27,291 nucleotides of DNA. Source: an uncultured Collinsella sp. (GTDB lineage Bacteria; Actinomycetota; Coriobacteriia; Coriobacteriales; Coriobacteriaceae). The notes under the pieces were generated by a model that was not told the DNA's origin, ran no database searches, and saw only the letters and a list, made by a program, of their open reading frames with translations. The first letter of the stretch is position 1; every line of letters begins with the position of its first letter. The stretch spans positions 1 through 27,291 of the forward strand of contig CABVCF010000019.1 of the NCBI GenBank assembly GCA_902496775.1, given 5' to 3'. Shown here piece after piece: positions 6,167-13,533 of this stretch. Made by a program: the position numbers and the translations under genes.

Positions 6167-7439
6167 GAATGCCCACGTCGTCGACCCGTCCGTCGAGCTT
6201 GACGGTGTCGTTGACGTCCTGATTGACGGCGACAAGATCGCCGAGGTCGGCGAGAATCTCGCCGTCGAGGGTGCCGAGGTCCGCGACCTTTCCGGCAAGT
6301 ACCTCGTCCCCGGCCTGGTGGATATGCACGTTCACCTTCGCGAGCCCGGCTACGAGGTCAAAGAGGACATCGAGAGCGGCACCCGCGCGGCTGCCAAGGG
6401 CGGCTTTACCGGCGTGTGCTCCATGCCCAACACCGATCCCGTCACCGATAACGGCACCGTCGTGGAGTTCGTCAAGTCCCGTGCTGCCGAGGTCGGTCAC
6501 TGCCGCGTCTATCCGTCGGGCGCCATGACCCGCGGTCTTAAGGGCGAGGCCATGTCCGAGATGGGCGATATGGTCGCCCACGGCGTCGTCGCCTTCACCG
6601 ACGACGGTCGCGGCGTGCAGGGCGCGGGCATGCTCCGTCGCTGCATGGACTACGGCAAGATGTTCGGCAAGGTCTTTATGAGCCACTGCCAGGACGAGGA
6701 CCTGGTCGGCCACGGCCAGATCAACGAGGGCAAGGTCTCGACCCGTCTGGCTCTCGAGGGTTGGCCGGCTGCCGGCGAGGAGCTCCAGATCGCCCGCGAC
6801 ATCGAGATCGCCAAGCTGACTGGTGCCAAGCTGCACATCCAGCACATCTCCACCGCCCATGGCCTGGAGATCGTGCGTGCCGGTAAGGCCGCTGGCGTTC
6901 AGGTTACCTGCGAGGCCACCCCGCACCACATGTTCCTGACCGAGAACGACCTGGACGAGACCTACAACACCTCGCTCAAGGTCAACCCGCCGCTGCGTAC
7001 CGAGGAGGATGCCGAGGCCATCCGTCAGGGCGTCATCGACGGCACCGTCGACGTTATCGTCACCGATCACGCTCCTCACACCCCGTGGGAGAAGGCCCGT
7101 GAGTTCGAGCTTGCGCCCTTTGGTATGATCGGCCTCGAGACCTCGCTGTCGCTCGTACTCACCGAGCTGGTCAACACGGGCAAGATGAGCATGGGCCGCA
7201 TGGTCGAGCTCATGGCCATCAAGCCGCGTGAGATCCTGGGTCTCGACCAGGTTCAGGTCAAGGCGGGCTCCGTCGCCGACCTGACCGTGTTCGACCCCTC
7301 CGCAACCTGGACGGTTGGCGAGGACGGCTACGAGTCGCGCGCCGAGAACTCCGGTTTTGCCGGCCGCACGCTCACCGGTCGTGCCACCGATGTGTTTGTC
7401 GGCGGTAAGCAGACGCTCGCCGACGGCTGCATCTGCTAG
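6150..7439 (+). CDS. pyrC: Dihydroorotase (type I)
   Basis: Zinc amidohydrolase that cyclises carbamoyl-aspartate to dihydroorotate. The 429-residue protein has the metal motif DMHVHLREPG (H60, H62), an FTDDG segment (150-153), MSHCQD (H179), QHIS (H232) and TDHAPH (D306), all expected for type I dihydroorotase. The ATG at 6150 follows GGAGGTG (6137-6143) with 6-nt spacing. A longer in-frame extension back to 5994 is just out-of-frame pyrB sequence and is rejected. The 17-nt overlap with pyrB suggests translational coupling. A 92-nt gap with two hairpins separates it from pyrK, the only real break inside the operon. Confidence 0.96.
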   Translation: MALLLKNAHVVDPSVELDGVVDVLIDGDKIAEVGENLAVEGAEVRDLSGKYLVPGLVDMHVHLREPGYEVKEDIESGTRAAAKGGFTGVCSMPNTDPVTDNGTVVEFVKSRAAEVGHCRVYPSGAMTRGLKGEAMSEMGDMVAHGVVAFTDDGRGVQGAGMLRRCMDYGKMFGKVFMSHCQDEDLVGHGQINEGKVSTRLALEGWPAAGEELQIARDIEIAKLTGAKLHIQHISTAHGLEIVRAGKAAGVQVTCEATPHHMFLTENDLDETYNTSLKVNPPLRTEEDAEAIRQGVIDGTVDVIVTDHAPHTPWEKAREFELAPFGMIGLETSLSLVLTELVNTGKMSMGRMVELMAIKPREILGLDQVQVKAGSVADLTVFDPSATWTVGEDGYESRAENSGFAGRTLTGRATDVFVGGKQTLADGCIC

Positions 7440-7459
7440 CATAGCCTTATCGCTTTTGT

Positions 7460-7516
7460 GCGCGGCGCCCTTGCGGTGCCGCGCTTTCTATTCGTTTGGA
7501 CCATGCAACCGCATGG
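7460..7516 (+). promoter_or_regulatory. Two hairpins in the pyrC-pyrK gap
   Basis: The first (7460-7484) is a 10-bp GC-rich stem with one G-U pair and loop CTTGC, followed by the weak T-tract TTTCTATTCGTTT, so it may be a leaky terminator. The second (7501-7516) is a perfect 6-bp hairpin, CCATGC-AACC-GCATGG, ending 6 nt before the GGAG ribosome binding site of pyrK. Together they could set the ratio of pyrKDF to pyrRBC expression or protect processed mRNA; this is inference. Confidence 0.45.
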
Positions 7517-7531
7517 GGGATTGGAGCGTCT

Positions 7532-8323
7532 ATGCCCACACCTTCCACTGCACGCATGCACGACTTCGAGGTCGTCTCGAACCGGGAGATCGCCGACGGC
7601 ATCTTCTCGCTCGTCATCTCGGCCCCCAAGCTTGCAAGTGCGCTCAAGCCCGGTCAGTTTGTGAACATCGCCGTACCCGGCGATGCGTCCTCGCTGCTTC
7701 GCGTGCCCCTGAGCTACTACCGCGCTGACGCCGAGGCCGGCACCGTCGAGCTGTGGTACGCCGTCGTGGGCGACGATACCCGTCGTTTGTCCCAGATGGG
7801 CCCTGGCTCCACCTCCAACCTACTGGGCCCCGGTGGCCGTGGCTGGATGGTACCCGAGGGCACCAGGAAGGCCCTGCTCGTCGCCGGTGGCATCGGCGTT
7901 CCGCCCGTGCTCTGCCTCGCCGGTAAGCTTGCCGAGCAGGGCGTTGCCGTCGACGTGTGCCTGGGCTTTGGCACCGCTTCCAAGGCTGTGGGCATCGATG
8001 AGTTCCGCGCGCTGGGCGCCACGGTCAACGTTTGCACCGACGACGGCTCGCTGGGCACGCACGGTTTTTGCACCGACCCGGCAGCCGAGCTGCTCGGCGA
8101 GGGCGGCTACGACTACGTAGCCAGCTGCGGCCCCGCTGTCATGATGAAGAAGGTCGCCGCTGCTGCCGCCGAGGCCGGTGCGTACTGCGAGGTGTCGCTT
8201 GAGCGCATGATGAGCTGTGGCTTTGGCGCCTGCAACACCTGCAATGTCGAGACGGTCGACGGTATGAAGGGTGCTTGCATGTGCGGCCCCGTGTTCGATG
8301 CTTCCAAGGTGGTGGTCTTCTAG
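7532..8323 (+). CDS. pyrK: Dihydroorotate dehydrogenase B electron transfer subunit
   Basis: Iron-sulfur flavoprotein that passes electrons from PyrD to NAD. The 263-residue protein has the FAD-binding RVPLSYY (57-63), the glycine-rich nucleotide-binding LLVAGGIGVPP (115-125), and the C-terminal [2Fe-2S] cysteines C229, C234, C237 and C249 ahead of GPVF. The ATG at 7532 follows GGAG (7523-7526) at 5 nt; earlier in-frame starts read through the upstream hairpin and are rejected. It overlaps the GTG start of pyrD by one base. Presence of PyrK shows that the dehydrogenase is the NAD-linked class 1B enzyme, in keeping with an anaerobic, quinone-independent lifestyle. Confidence 0.95.
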   Translation: MPTPSTARMHDFEVVSNREIADGIFSLVISAPKLASALKPGQFVNIAVPGDASSLLRVPLSYYRADAEAGTVELWYAVVGDDTRRLSQMGPGSTSNLLGPGGRGWMVPEGTRKALLVAGGIGVPPVLCLAGKLAEQGVAVDVCLGFGTASKAVGIDEFRALGATVNVCTDDGSLGTHGFCTDPAAELLGEGGYDYVASCGPAVMMKKVAAAAAEAGAYCEVSLERMMSCGFGACNTCNVETVDGMKGACMCGPVFDASKVVVF

Positions 8324-9246
8324 TGGGTACCGTGAACATGGCCGTCGATTTCGGCGGCGTCAAGATGCAAAACCCCATCAACACCGCAGCCGGTACCTTT
8401 GGCTACGGTTGGCAGTTCCAGAACTTCTTTGATGTTTCCCAGCTGGGCGCCATCACCACCAAGGGTTGCGCTGCCGAGCCCTGGCCCGGCAACCCCGCGC
8501 CCCGCATGGCCGAGATTCCCGGCGGTATGATCAACTCCGTGGGCCTTCAGAACCCCGGCGTGGCCGCCTTTGCCCGCGAGTCCGGTCCGTGGCTCGAACA
8601 GCTGTCCAAGGACGGCTGCCAGGTCATCTGTCAGGTTGCCGGCCACTCCGTTGACGAGTTTGTCCGCGCACTCGAGATGTATGTCGAGCTGTGCCCCTGG
8701 GCTGCCGGCTACGAGATCAACGTGAGCTGCCCTAATATCGCCGCCGGCGGTGCCGCCATGGGCTCCACGCCCGAGGGCGCCTCTTCCGTTATGGCTGCCT
8801 GCCGCAAGGTGACCGATAAGCCGCTGTTCGTGAAGATGGCGCCGGTCAACGTCGCCGAGATCGCCAAGGCCCTCGAGGCCGCCGGCGCCGACGGCCTTTC
8901 GGTCATCAACTCCATTCAGGGCATGGCCATCGACGTCCATACCCGCAAGTCCCGCGTGGCAAAGCCCAAGGGCGGCCTTTCGGGCCCGCTGTGCCACCAC
9001 ATCGCCGTGCGCATGGTCTGGGAGGTTGCCCAGGCCGTCGATATCCCCATCAACGGTGTCGGCGGTGTCATGACCGGCGAGGATGCGGCCGAGTTTATCC
9101 TGGCCGGTGCCACCTGCGTGTCGGTCGGCATGGCCAACTTCGTCGATCCGTGCGCTTCGCTCAAGATCGCGCATGAGCTCGAGGCCTGGGCCGAGTCCCA
9201 GGGCGTAAAGGACATCAACGAGCTGGTAGGTGCTTTCGAATGCTAG
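8323..9246 (+). CDS. pyrD: Dihydroorotate dehydrogenase catalytic subunit, class 1B
   Basis: FMN enzyme oxidising dihydroorotate to orotate, working as a complex with PyrK. The 307-residue protein shows the FMN/substrate motifs NTAAGTFGYG (20-29) and INSVGLQNPG (70-79), and the class 1 catalytic cysteine C136 in NVSCPNI. The GTG at 8323 was chosen because AAGGTGGTGG lies just upstream at suitable spacing and the start overlaps the pyrK stop by one base. GTG 8332 and ATG 8338 are close alternatives that change only a few residues. The last 7 nt overlap pyrF. Confidence 0.95.
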   Translation: MGTVNMAVDFGGVKMQNPINTAAGTFGYGWQFQNFFDVSQLGAITTKGCAAEPWPGNPAPRMAEIPGGMINSVGLQNPGVAAFARESGPWLEQLSKDGCQVICQVAGHSVDEFVRALEMYVELCPWAAGYEINVSCPNIAAGGAAMGSTPEGASSVMAACRKVTDKPLFVKMAPVNVAEIAKALEAAGADGLSVINSIQGMAIDVHTRKSRVAKPKGGLSGPLCHHIAVRMVWEVAQAVDIPINGVGGVMTGEDAAEFILAGATCVSVGMANFVDPCASLKIAHELEAWAESQGVKDINELVGAFEC

Positions 9247-9956
9247 AGACCGATGCCCGCGACCGCGTAATCGTCGCCCTCGACTGCGATCGTGAGCGTG
9301 CGCTCGAGCTCGCCCACGAGCTTTCGGGCCATGCCGCCTGGCTCAAGGTTGGTATGACGCTCTATTACGCTGAGGGCCCCGAGATCGTCAAGACCTTTAA
9401 GGACCTGGGCTTTAAGGTCTTCCTTGACCTTAAGTTCTATGATATTCCGCATCAGGTACGCGGTGCCGCCCGCTCGGCCTCGCTTGCCGGTGCCGACCTG
9501 CTTTCGGTCCACGGCTTGGGTTCGGGCGCCATGCTCGCTGCCTGCCGCGAGGGTGCCGAGGAGGCGCGCGAGGACCGCGCCAAGCTCGTCGCCATCACCG
9601 TGCTCACGAGCATGAATCAGGATGCCTTGAGCGAGATCGGCGTCGAGTCGCCCGTGGCCGAGGAGGCCGCCCGCCTGGCAAAGCTCGCTCAGGCCAACGG
9701 CATCGATGGCATCGTGTGCTCGCCGATGGAGGCTCACGACATGCGTGAACTGCTGGGTCCTGATGCTCTGATCGTGACTCCGGGTGTGCGTCCGGTGGGT
9801 GCCGCCCTTGGTGACCAGTCCCGCGTGGCGACGCCTTCCCAGGCTATCGAGCGTGGCGCAAGCCACATTGTGGTGGGCCGTCCCATCACCGGTGCCGACG
9901 ATCCGGTTGCCGCCTTTGACGCCATCGTCGCCGAGCTGGTCGAAAACGTCGCGTAA
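9240..9956 (+). CDS. pyrF: Orotidine 5'-phosphate decarboxylase
   Basis: Performs the last step of UMP synthesis, decarboxylation of OMP. The 238-residue TIM-barrel protein has the signature FLDLKFYDIPHQV with the catalytic array D63, K65 and D68. It also has the phosphate-binding C-terminal segments TPGVRP and HIVVGRPIT. The ATG overlaps the pyrD stop by 7 nt, suggesting coupled translation. It is the last gene of the operon: pyrE, its usual partner, is not downstream, and the next 240 bp are non-coding. Confidence 0.96.
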   Translation: MLETDARDRVIVALDCDRERALELAHELSGHAAWLKVGMTLYYAEGPEIVKTFKDLGFKVFLDLKFYDIPHQVRGAARSASLAGADLLSVHGLGSGAMLAACREGAEEAREDRAKLVAITVLTSMNQDALSEIGVESPVAEEAARLAKLAQANGIDGIVCSPMEAHDMRELLGPDALIVTPGVRPVGAALGDQSRVATPSQAIERGASHIVVGRPITGADDPVAAFDAIVAELVENVA

Positions 9957-9962
9957 AAGATT

Positions 9963-10059
9963 CCCCTAAGTCACCACTTTTGGGTCTTATTAGCACAAAA
10001 TAGCCCCTGTGCCTGCGTAAACTTTCCCATCCTTTGTGTGGAATCGCAGGTCAGGGGCT
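9963..10059 (+). terminator. Hairpin-rich 3' region of the pyr operon, possible terminator
   Basis: Two structures follow pyrF. A weak hairpin pairs TAAGT with ACTTT-like sequence, closed by CCC/GGG (about 9963-9983), and is followed by TCTTATT. A larger one pairs AGCCCCTG (10002-10009) with CAGGGGCT (10052-10059) and CCTGCG (10012-10017) with CGCAGG (10045-10050), with a 27-nt apex and no T-run. One or both probably end or stabilise the pyr mRNA. The absence of a clear U-tract makes the termination call uncertain. Confidence 0.4.
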
Positions 10060-10078
10060 TAACTTTGGGCGCAGTATA

Positions 10079-10107
10079 TTGCACTTTTTGCGGGTATCGT
10101 CTAACCT
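10079..10107 (+). promoter_or_regulatory. Putative mihF-gmk-rpoZ-thiI promoter
   Basis: TTGCAC (10079-10084) and TAACCT (10102-10107) are separated by 17 bp, a standard sigma-70-type spacing with TAnnnT at -10. Transcription would begin near 10114, placing the long hairpin at 10123-10154 inside the 5' untranslated region. Confidence 0.45.
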
Positions 10108-10122
10108 ATGGAGCCGCGATTG

Positions 10123-10154
10123 GGCATTTTGTACGTTCTACGTGCTAAAATGCC
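10123..10154 (+). promoter_or_regulatory. Long hairpin in the mihF 5' leader
   Basis: GGCATTTT (10123-10130) pairs perfectly with AAAATGCC (10147-10154). Inside, GTACGT (10131-10136) pairs with ACGTGC (10140-10145, one G-U), leaving a TCT loop and one bulged T. This 14-bp stem ends 29 nt before the mihF ribosome binding site. It has no U-tract and so is not an obvious terminator. It could be a protein-binding palindrome or an mRNA leader structure. Confidence 0.5.
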
Positions 10155-10195
10155 AATTATTGAATCAGATATAACCCAACTATTTGGAGGTTCGA

Positions 10196-10504
10196 ATGGC
10201 ACTCCCTCAGCTTACCGATGAGCAGCGCAAGCAGGCTCTTGAGAAGGCTGCTGCCGCACGTCACGCCCGCGCTGAGCTTCGCGAGCAGATCAAGAAGGGC
10301 GAGAAGTCCCTCGAGTCCGTGCTCAACTCCGATGACCCCATTGCTTCCCGCATGAAGGTTTCCACCCTCATCGAGTCTCTCCCCGGTTATGGCAAGGCCA
10401 AGGCCGCCAAGATCATGGAGGAGCTCGGTATCTCCGCTACCCGTCGCGTCCAGGGCCTCGGCGTCCGTCAGCGCGAGCAGCTCCTCGAGCAGCTGACCAA
10501 ATAA
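10196..10504 (+). CDS. mihF: Integration host factor, actinobacterial type (mIHF)
   Basis: Nucleoid-associated DNA-binding protein of the actinobacterial mIHF family, unrelated in sequence to enterobacterial IHF. It bends DNA and affects replication, transcription and phage integration. The 102-residue protein has a charged N-terminal helix and the conserved helix-hairpin-helix-like core LPGYGKAKAAKIMEELGI, followed by a basic segment, TRRVQGLGVRQREQL. The ATG at 10196 follows TTGGAGG (10184-10190). The in-frame TTG at 10184 is part of that ribosome binding site and is rejected. The mihF-gmk-rpoZ order is conserved in Actinobacteria and supports the call. gmk begins directly after its stop codon. 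Confidence 0.93.
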   Translation: MALPQLTDEQRKQALEKAAAARHARAELREQIKKGEKSLESVLNSDDPIASRMKVSTLIESLPGYGKAKAAKIMEELGISATRRVQGLGVRQREQLLEQLTK

Positions 10505-11074
10505 GTGAGCGCTCAGGATTCCAAGCTCTTTGTGATTTCTGGACCGTCAGGCGCAGGCAAGGGTACGCTCGTCACTCGTGTGCGCGAGCGCCGCTCGAAC
10601 CTGGGCCTGACGGTTTCGGCTACCACGCGAGCACCACGCAAAGGTGAGGTCGACGGCGTCAACTACTTTTTTCTGACGCGCGAGGAGTTCGACCGCCGCG
10701 TGGCAAACGGTGAGTTTGTTGAGTGGGCCGAGGTCCACGGTAACTGCTACGGCACGTTGGTGAGCGAGGTCACATCCAAGCTCGCCTCGGGCGCGTCTCT
10801 GATTTTGGAGATCGATGTCCAGGGCGCCCTGCAGGTGAAGGAGCGTTTCCCCGAGGCCGTGCTGATCTTTATCAAGCCGCCTTCGCTTGAGGTGCTCCGC
10901 GAGCGTCTAGTCGGTCGCGGTACCGAGACGCCCGAGACGATTGAGCTGCGTATGGCAAACGCCGCCGATGAGCTTGCCCTTGCCGACCGCTACGACGACG
11001 TCGTGGTTAATGACGATCTCGACCGCGCGACCGATGAGCTCGTTCGCGTTCTCGATATGCATGAAAGGATCTGA
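10505..11074 (+). CDS. gmk: Guanylate kinase
   Basis: Phosphorylates GMP to GDP with ATP. The 189-residue protein has the P-loop GPSGAGKG (13-20), the GMP-binding SATTRAPRKGEVDGVNYFF region, and the LID-region arginines near RGTETPETIELRM. The GTG start abuts the mihF TAA with no gap and only a weak Shine-Dalgarno, so translation is probably coupled to mihF. Length is slightly below the usual 205 residues because the C-terminus ends soon after the core fold. rpoZ follows after 5 nt. Confidence 0.96.
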   Translation: MSAQDSKLFVISGPSGAGKGTLVTRVRERRSNLGLTVSATTRAPRKGEVDGVNYFFLTREEFDRRVANGEFVEWAEVHGNCYGTLVSEVTSKLASGASLILEIDVQGALQVKERFPEAVLIFIKPPSLEVLRERLVGRGTETPETIELRMANAADELALADRYDDVVVNDDLDRATDELVRVLDMHERI

Positions 11075-11079
11075 GGTCC

Positions 11080-11361
11080 GTGTCCGTTGTAAAGCCTTGC
11101 ATTGACGATCTTCTGGAGAAGACCGATCACAACCGCTTCCTGCTCGCTTCGCTTGCCTCCAAGCGCGCCTGCGATATCAATAGCATGCTGCGTGGCCAGC
11201 ACAACCGCGTGCTTGCCGTCCAGGATGTCGATGACATCACCATCGGGCTTTCCGGTGCCGATACCATCTCGATGGCTATGGACGAGATTGTCGACGGCGA
11301 CATCTCTTACGACGAGGCCCGTTACGAGAAGGCGCTCGGCCACAAGGTTGCTGAAGCCTAA
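11080..11361 (+). CDS. rpoZ: DNA-directed RNA polymerase omega subunit
   Basis: Small RNA polymerase subunit that assists beta-prime folding and assembly. The 93-residue product carries the omega core NRFLLASLASKRACDINSML near residues 18-37. The C-terminal half is less conserved, as usual for omega. The GTG at 11080 is preceded by AAAGGAT/GAGGT within 15 nt. The gmk-rpoZ pairing is conserved across bacteria. The next gene begins immediately after its TAA. Confidence 0.92.
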   Translation: MSVVKPCIDDLLEKTDHNRFLLASLASKRACDINSMLRGQHNRVLAVQDVDDITIGLSGADTISMAMDEIVDGDISYDEARYEKALGHKVAEA

Positions 11362-12606
11362 ATGGCGGCTCGCGTCTGCCTGGTCCACTATCACGAGGTT
11401 GGACTGAAGGGTAAGAACCGCGCACATTTTGAGCATATCCTCATGGATAACATCAAGGCGGCCTTGGCCGCCTTTTCCGTGAATGCCGTGTCTCGAATTT
11501 CCGGTTATATCCTCGTGACCTTTAACGAGCATCAGGCCGACGAGGCGGCGCGTGTCATTCGCACCGTTCCCGGCGTTGCTCGCGTGTCTTTGGCGTATCA
11601 CACCAATCGCGACCCTCAGGAGTACTGTGCCGCCGCCGTGAAGGCGCTGCGCGAGTTTGGTTCCTTCGATTCGTTTAAGGTGCACGCCAAGCGCTCCAAT
11701 ACCGACTATGAGCTCACCTCGATTGACATCAATCGTCAGGTGGGCGAGGTGCTGTGTGAGGCCTTCCCCGATAAAAAGGTTCAAATGCACGACCCCGATG
11801 CGATGGTGCACGTGCTGGTGGTCCAGGGTAGCGTTTATGTGTATGCGCGCTCTGAGCGCGGCGTGGGTGGTCTTCCGGTGGGGTCTGCCGGCAAGGTCGT
11901 GACGCTGCTGTCGTCGGGTATCGATTCTCCGGTGGCGACCTGGATGCTCGCGCGTCGCGGCGCGGTGTGCGTGCCGGTACATTTCTCTGGTCGTCCGCAG
12001 ACGCCCGACACGAGCGAGTATTTGGTGCAGGACATCATCCGTGCGCTTGAGCCGGGTGTCCAGATCGGCCGCCTGTACGTGGTGCCGTTTGGCGACTGCC
12101 AGCGTGAGATTTCGGTCACCTGTCCCAGCAATCTGCGCGTGATCATGTATCGCCGCATTATGTATTCGGTTGCCGAGCGCATTGCACACATCGAGGGCGC
12201 CAAGGCCATCGTTACGGGCGAATCGCTTGGGCAGGTTGCCTCCCAAACGCTTGAGAACATCATGGCCGTCAACGAGGCCGTGAAGATCCCCGTGTTCCGC
12301 CCTCTCATCGGTTCGGACAAGCAGGAGATCATCGCGCGCGCCGAGGAGATCGGTACGTTCGATATCTCGACTGAGGCCGCTCCCGACTGCTGCACGCTAT
12401 TTATGCCGCGCCGTCCCGAGACGCACGCTAAACTCGATGCCGTTCATGAGGCCTGGGAGTTGTTCGATCACGAGGAGATGATCGAGCGCCTGCTCAAGCA
12501 GACCGAGTACATCGACTTTGAGAGCAACACGTATAAGGCCCCCAAGACCTTAAAACGCAAACATTCGGAGCTTGCTCCGCGTGAGATTTACCAAGATCAC
12601 GAGTAA
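11362..12606 (+). CDS. thiI: tRNA 4-thiouridine synthase / thiazole sulfur carrier ThiI
   Basis: ATP-dependent enzyme that adenylates and thiolates U8 of tRNA; in some bacteria it also supplies sulfur for thiamine thiazole. The 414-residue protein has an N-terminal ferredoxin-like domain, a THUMP domain (about 60-165), and a PP-loop ATP pyrophosphatase with SGIDSP (185-190). The C-terminal rhodanese domain of E. coli ThiI is absent; a conserved CCTLFMPRRP segment lies near 340-350. Without rhodanese, sulfur must reach the active site another way, as in the short ThiI of many Gram-positives. The ATG directly follows the rpoZ TAA. A strong terminator follows. Confidence 0.93.
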   Translation: MAARVCLVHYHEVGLKGKNRAHFEHILMDNIKAALAAFSVNAVSRISGYILVTFNEHQADEAARVIRTVPGVARVSLAYHTNRDPQEYCAAAVKALREFGSFDSFKVHAKRSNTDYELTSIDINRQVGEVLCEAFPDKKVQMHDPDAMVHVLVVQGSVYVYARSERGVGGLPVGSAGKVVTLLSSGIDSPVATWMLARRGAVCVPVHFSGRPQTPDTSEYLVQDIIRALEPGVQIGRLYVVPFGDCQREISVTCPSNLRVIMYRRIMYSVAERIAHIEGAKAIVTGESLGQVASQTLENIMAVNEAVKIPVFRPLIGSDKQEIIARAEEIGTFDISTEAAPDCCTLFMPRRPETHAKLDAVHEAWELFDHEEMIERLLKQTEYIDFESNTYKAPKTLKRKHSELAPREIYQDHE

Positions 12607-12616
12607 ATATGTGCAT

Positions 12617-12649
12617 AGACCGACGATGCGTCTGCATCGTCGGTCTTTT
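12617..12649 (+). terminator. Intrinsic terminator after thiI
   Basis: A perfect 13-bp stem, AGACCGACGATGC (12617-12629) with GCATCGTCGGTCT (12634-12646), loop GTCT, is followed by TTT. It sits 11 nt after the thiI stop and closes the mihF-gmk-rpoZ-thiI unit. Confidence 0.9.
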
Positions 12650-12721
12650 GCTATCTGAGCATTTTGCGGCTAAGTGTTCATTTGCTGACGTGTGCCTGAA
12701 TAAATGGACAGATTTGTGCAA

Positions 12722-12762
12722 GGTTTTGGTCAGCTTTTGGTTTGACCGAGAAAACCGGTTTT
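12722..12762. promoter_or_regulatory. Palindromic sequences upstream of comEA
   Basis: AAAACCGGTTTT (12751-12762) is a perfect 12-bp palindrome. In addition, GGTTTTGGTCA (12722-12732) is complementary to TGACC...AAAACC (12743-12756), with three extra bases in the right arm. They lie 58-98 bp upstream of the comEA start, where an operator for competence gene control could sit. No -10/-35 pair was assigned. Confidence 0.3.
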
Positions 12763-12819
12763 GGGGCGTGGCTGTTGTGGAACTCCTTTCCTGACACGAT
12801 GGTGTTGGGAGGTTTTGCT

Positions 12820-13533
12820 ATGGCGCAGCGCGAACAACACGAACGGGTCAAAAAGATGGACCGCTGGGCGGACAAGCTGTTCGGTCATAAGGCAGTGTTG
12901 ATGGCGATACTGGTCGTCATTGCGATGGCGAGCGGCTTGGCGATGGCGAACCTTGGCGGCGGTGCCGGCGACGTGTCGTTTGAGCGCACTGACGGTTCAG
13001 GCTCGTTGGTGAAGCCGGAATCCGGCGATGCCTCGAGCGGAAAGGTATCCGAAGGCTCTTCGACAAAGGCTTCTGCCGCGGCAGAGGTTTATGTCGATGT
13101 TGATGGCGCCGTTGTGTCGCCCGGCGTATATCGCCTCAAGGACGGCGCGCGGGTGGCTCAGGCGATTGATGCCGCCGGCGGGCTGGCGCCCGAGGCAGAC
13201 GTTACGGGGCTCAATCGGGCATCTAAGGTCACTGATGGACAAAAAATTCACGTTCCAACGGTAGGGGAACAGCAGGCGTCCATTTCGGAAGCCGGTGTTG
13301 ATGGTGGGGCTTCCGCATCATCGGGCGTGAGTGGCGCAACAGGCCTAGTAAACATCAATACGGCAAGTGCGGCAGAGCTGCAGACGCTCTCGGGCATCGG
13401 CCCCTCCATGGCCCAGTCGATTATCGATGAGCGTACAAAGAACGGTGCTTTTGCCTCGGTTGACGATTTGATGCGTGTGTCGGGAATCGGTGAGAAGAAG
13501 CTCGCCAAAATCAAAGATTGCATCTGTGTATGA
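12820..13533 (+). CDS. comEA: ComEA-like competence protein, membrane-anchored DNA receptor
   Basis: Binds incoming double-stranded DNA at the outer face of the membrane and feeds it to ComEC during natural transformation. The 237-residue product has one transmembrane helix (about 25-45), a Ser/Gly/Ala-rich linker, an SLBB-type domain (about 89-146, VYVDVDGAVVSPGVYRL), a second flexible linker and a C-terminal double helix-hairpin-helix DNA-binding domain (177-237) with two SGIG turns. The ATG at 12820 was chosen for GGGAGG (12807-12812) at 7 nt; the in-frame ATG at 12742 has no ribosome binding site. Its stop overlaps the comEC start as ATGA. Confidence 0.92.
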   Translation: MAQREQHERVKKMDRWADKLFGHKAVLMAILVVIAMASGLAMANLGGGAGDVSFERTDGSGSLVKPESGDASSGKVSEGSSTKASAAAEVYVDVDGAVVSPGVYRLKDGARVAQAIDAAGGLAPEADVTGLNRASKVTDGQKIHVPTVGEQQASISEAGVDGGASASSGVSGATGLVNINTASAAELQTLSGIGPSMAQSIIDERTKNGAFASVDDLMRVSGIGEKKLAKIKDCICV

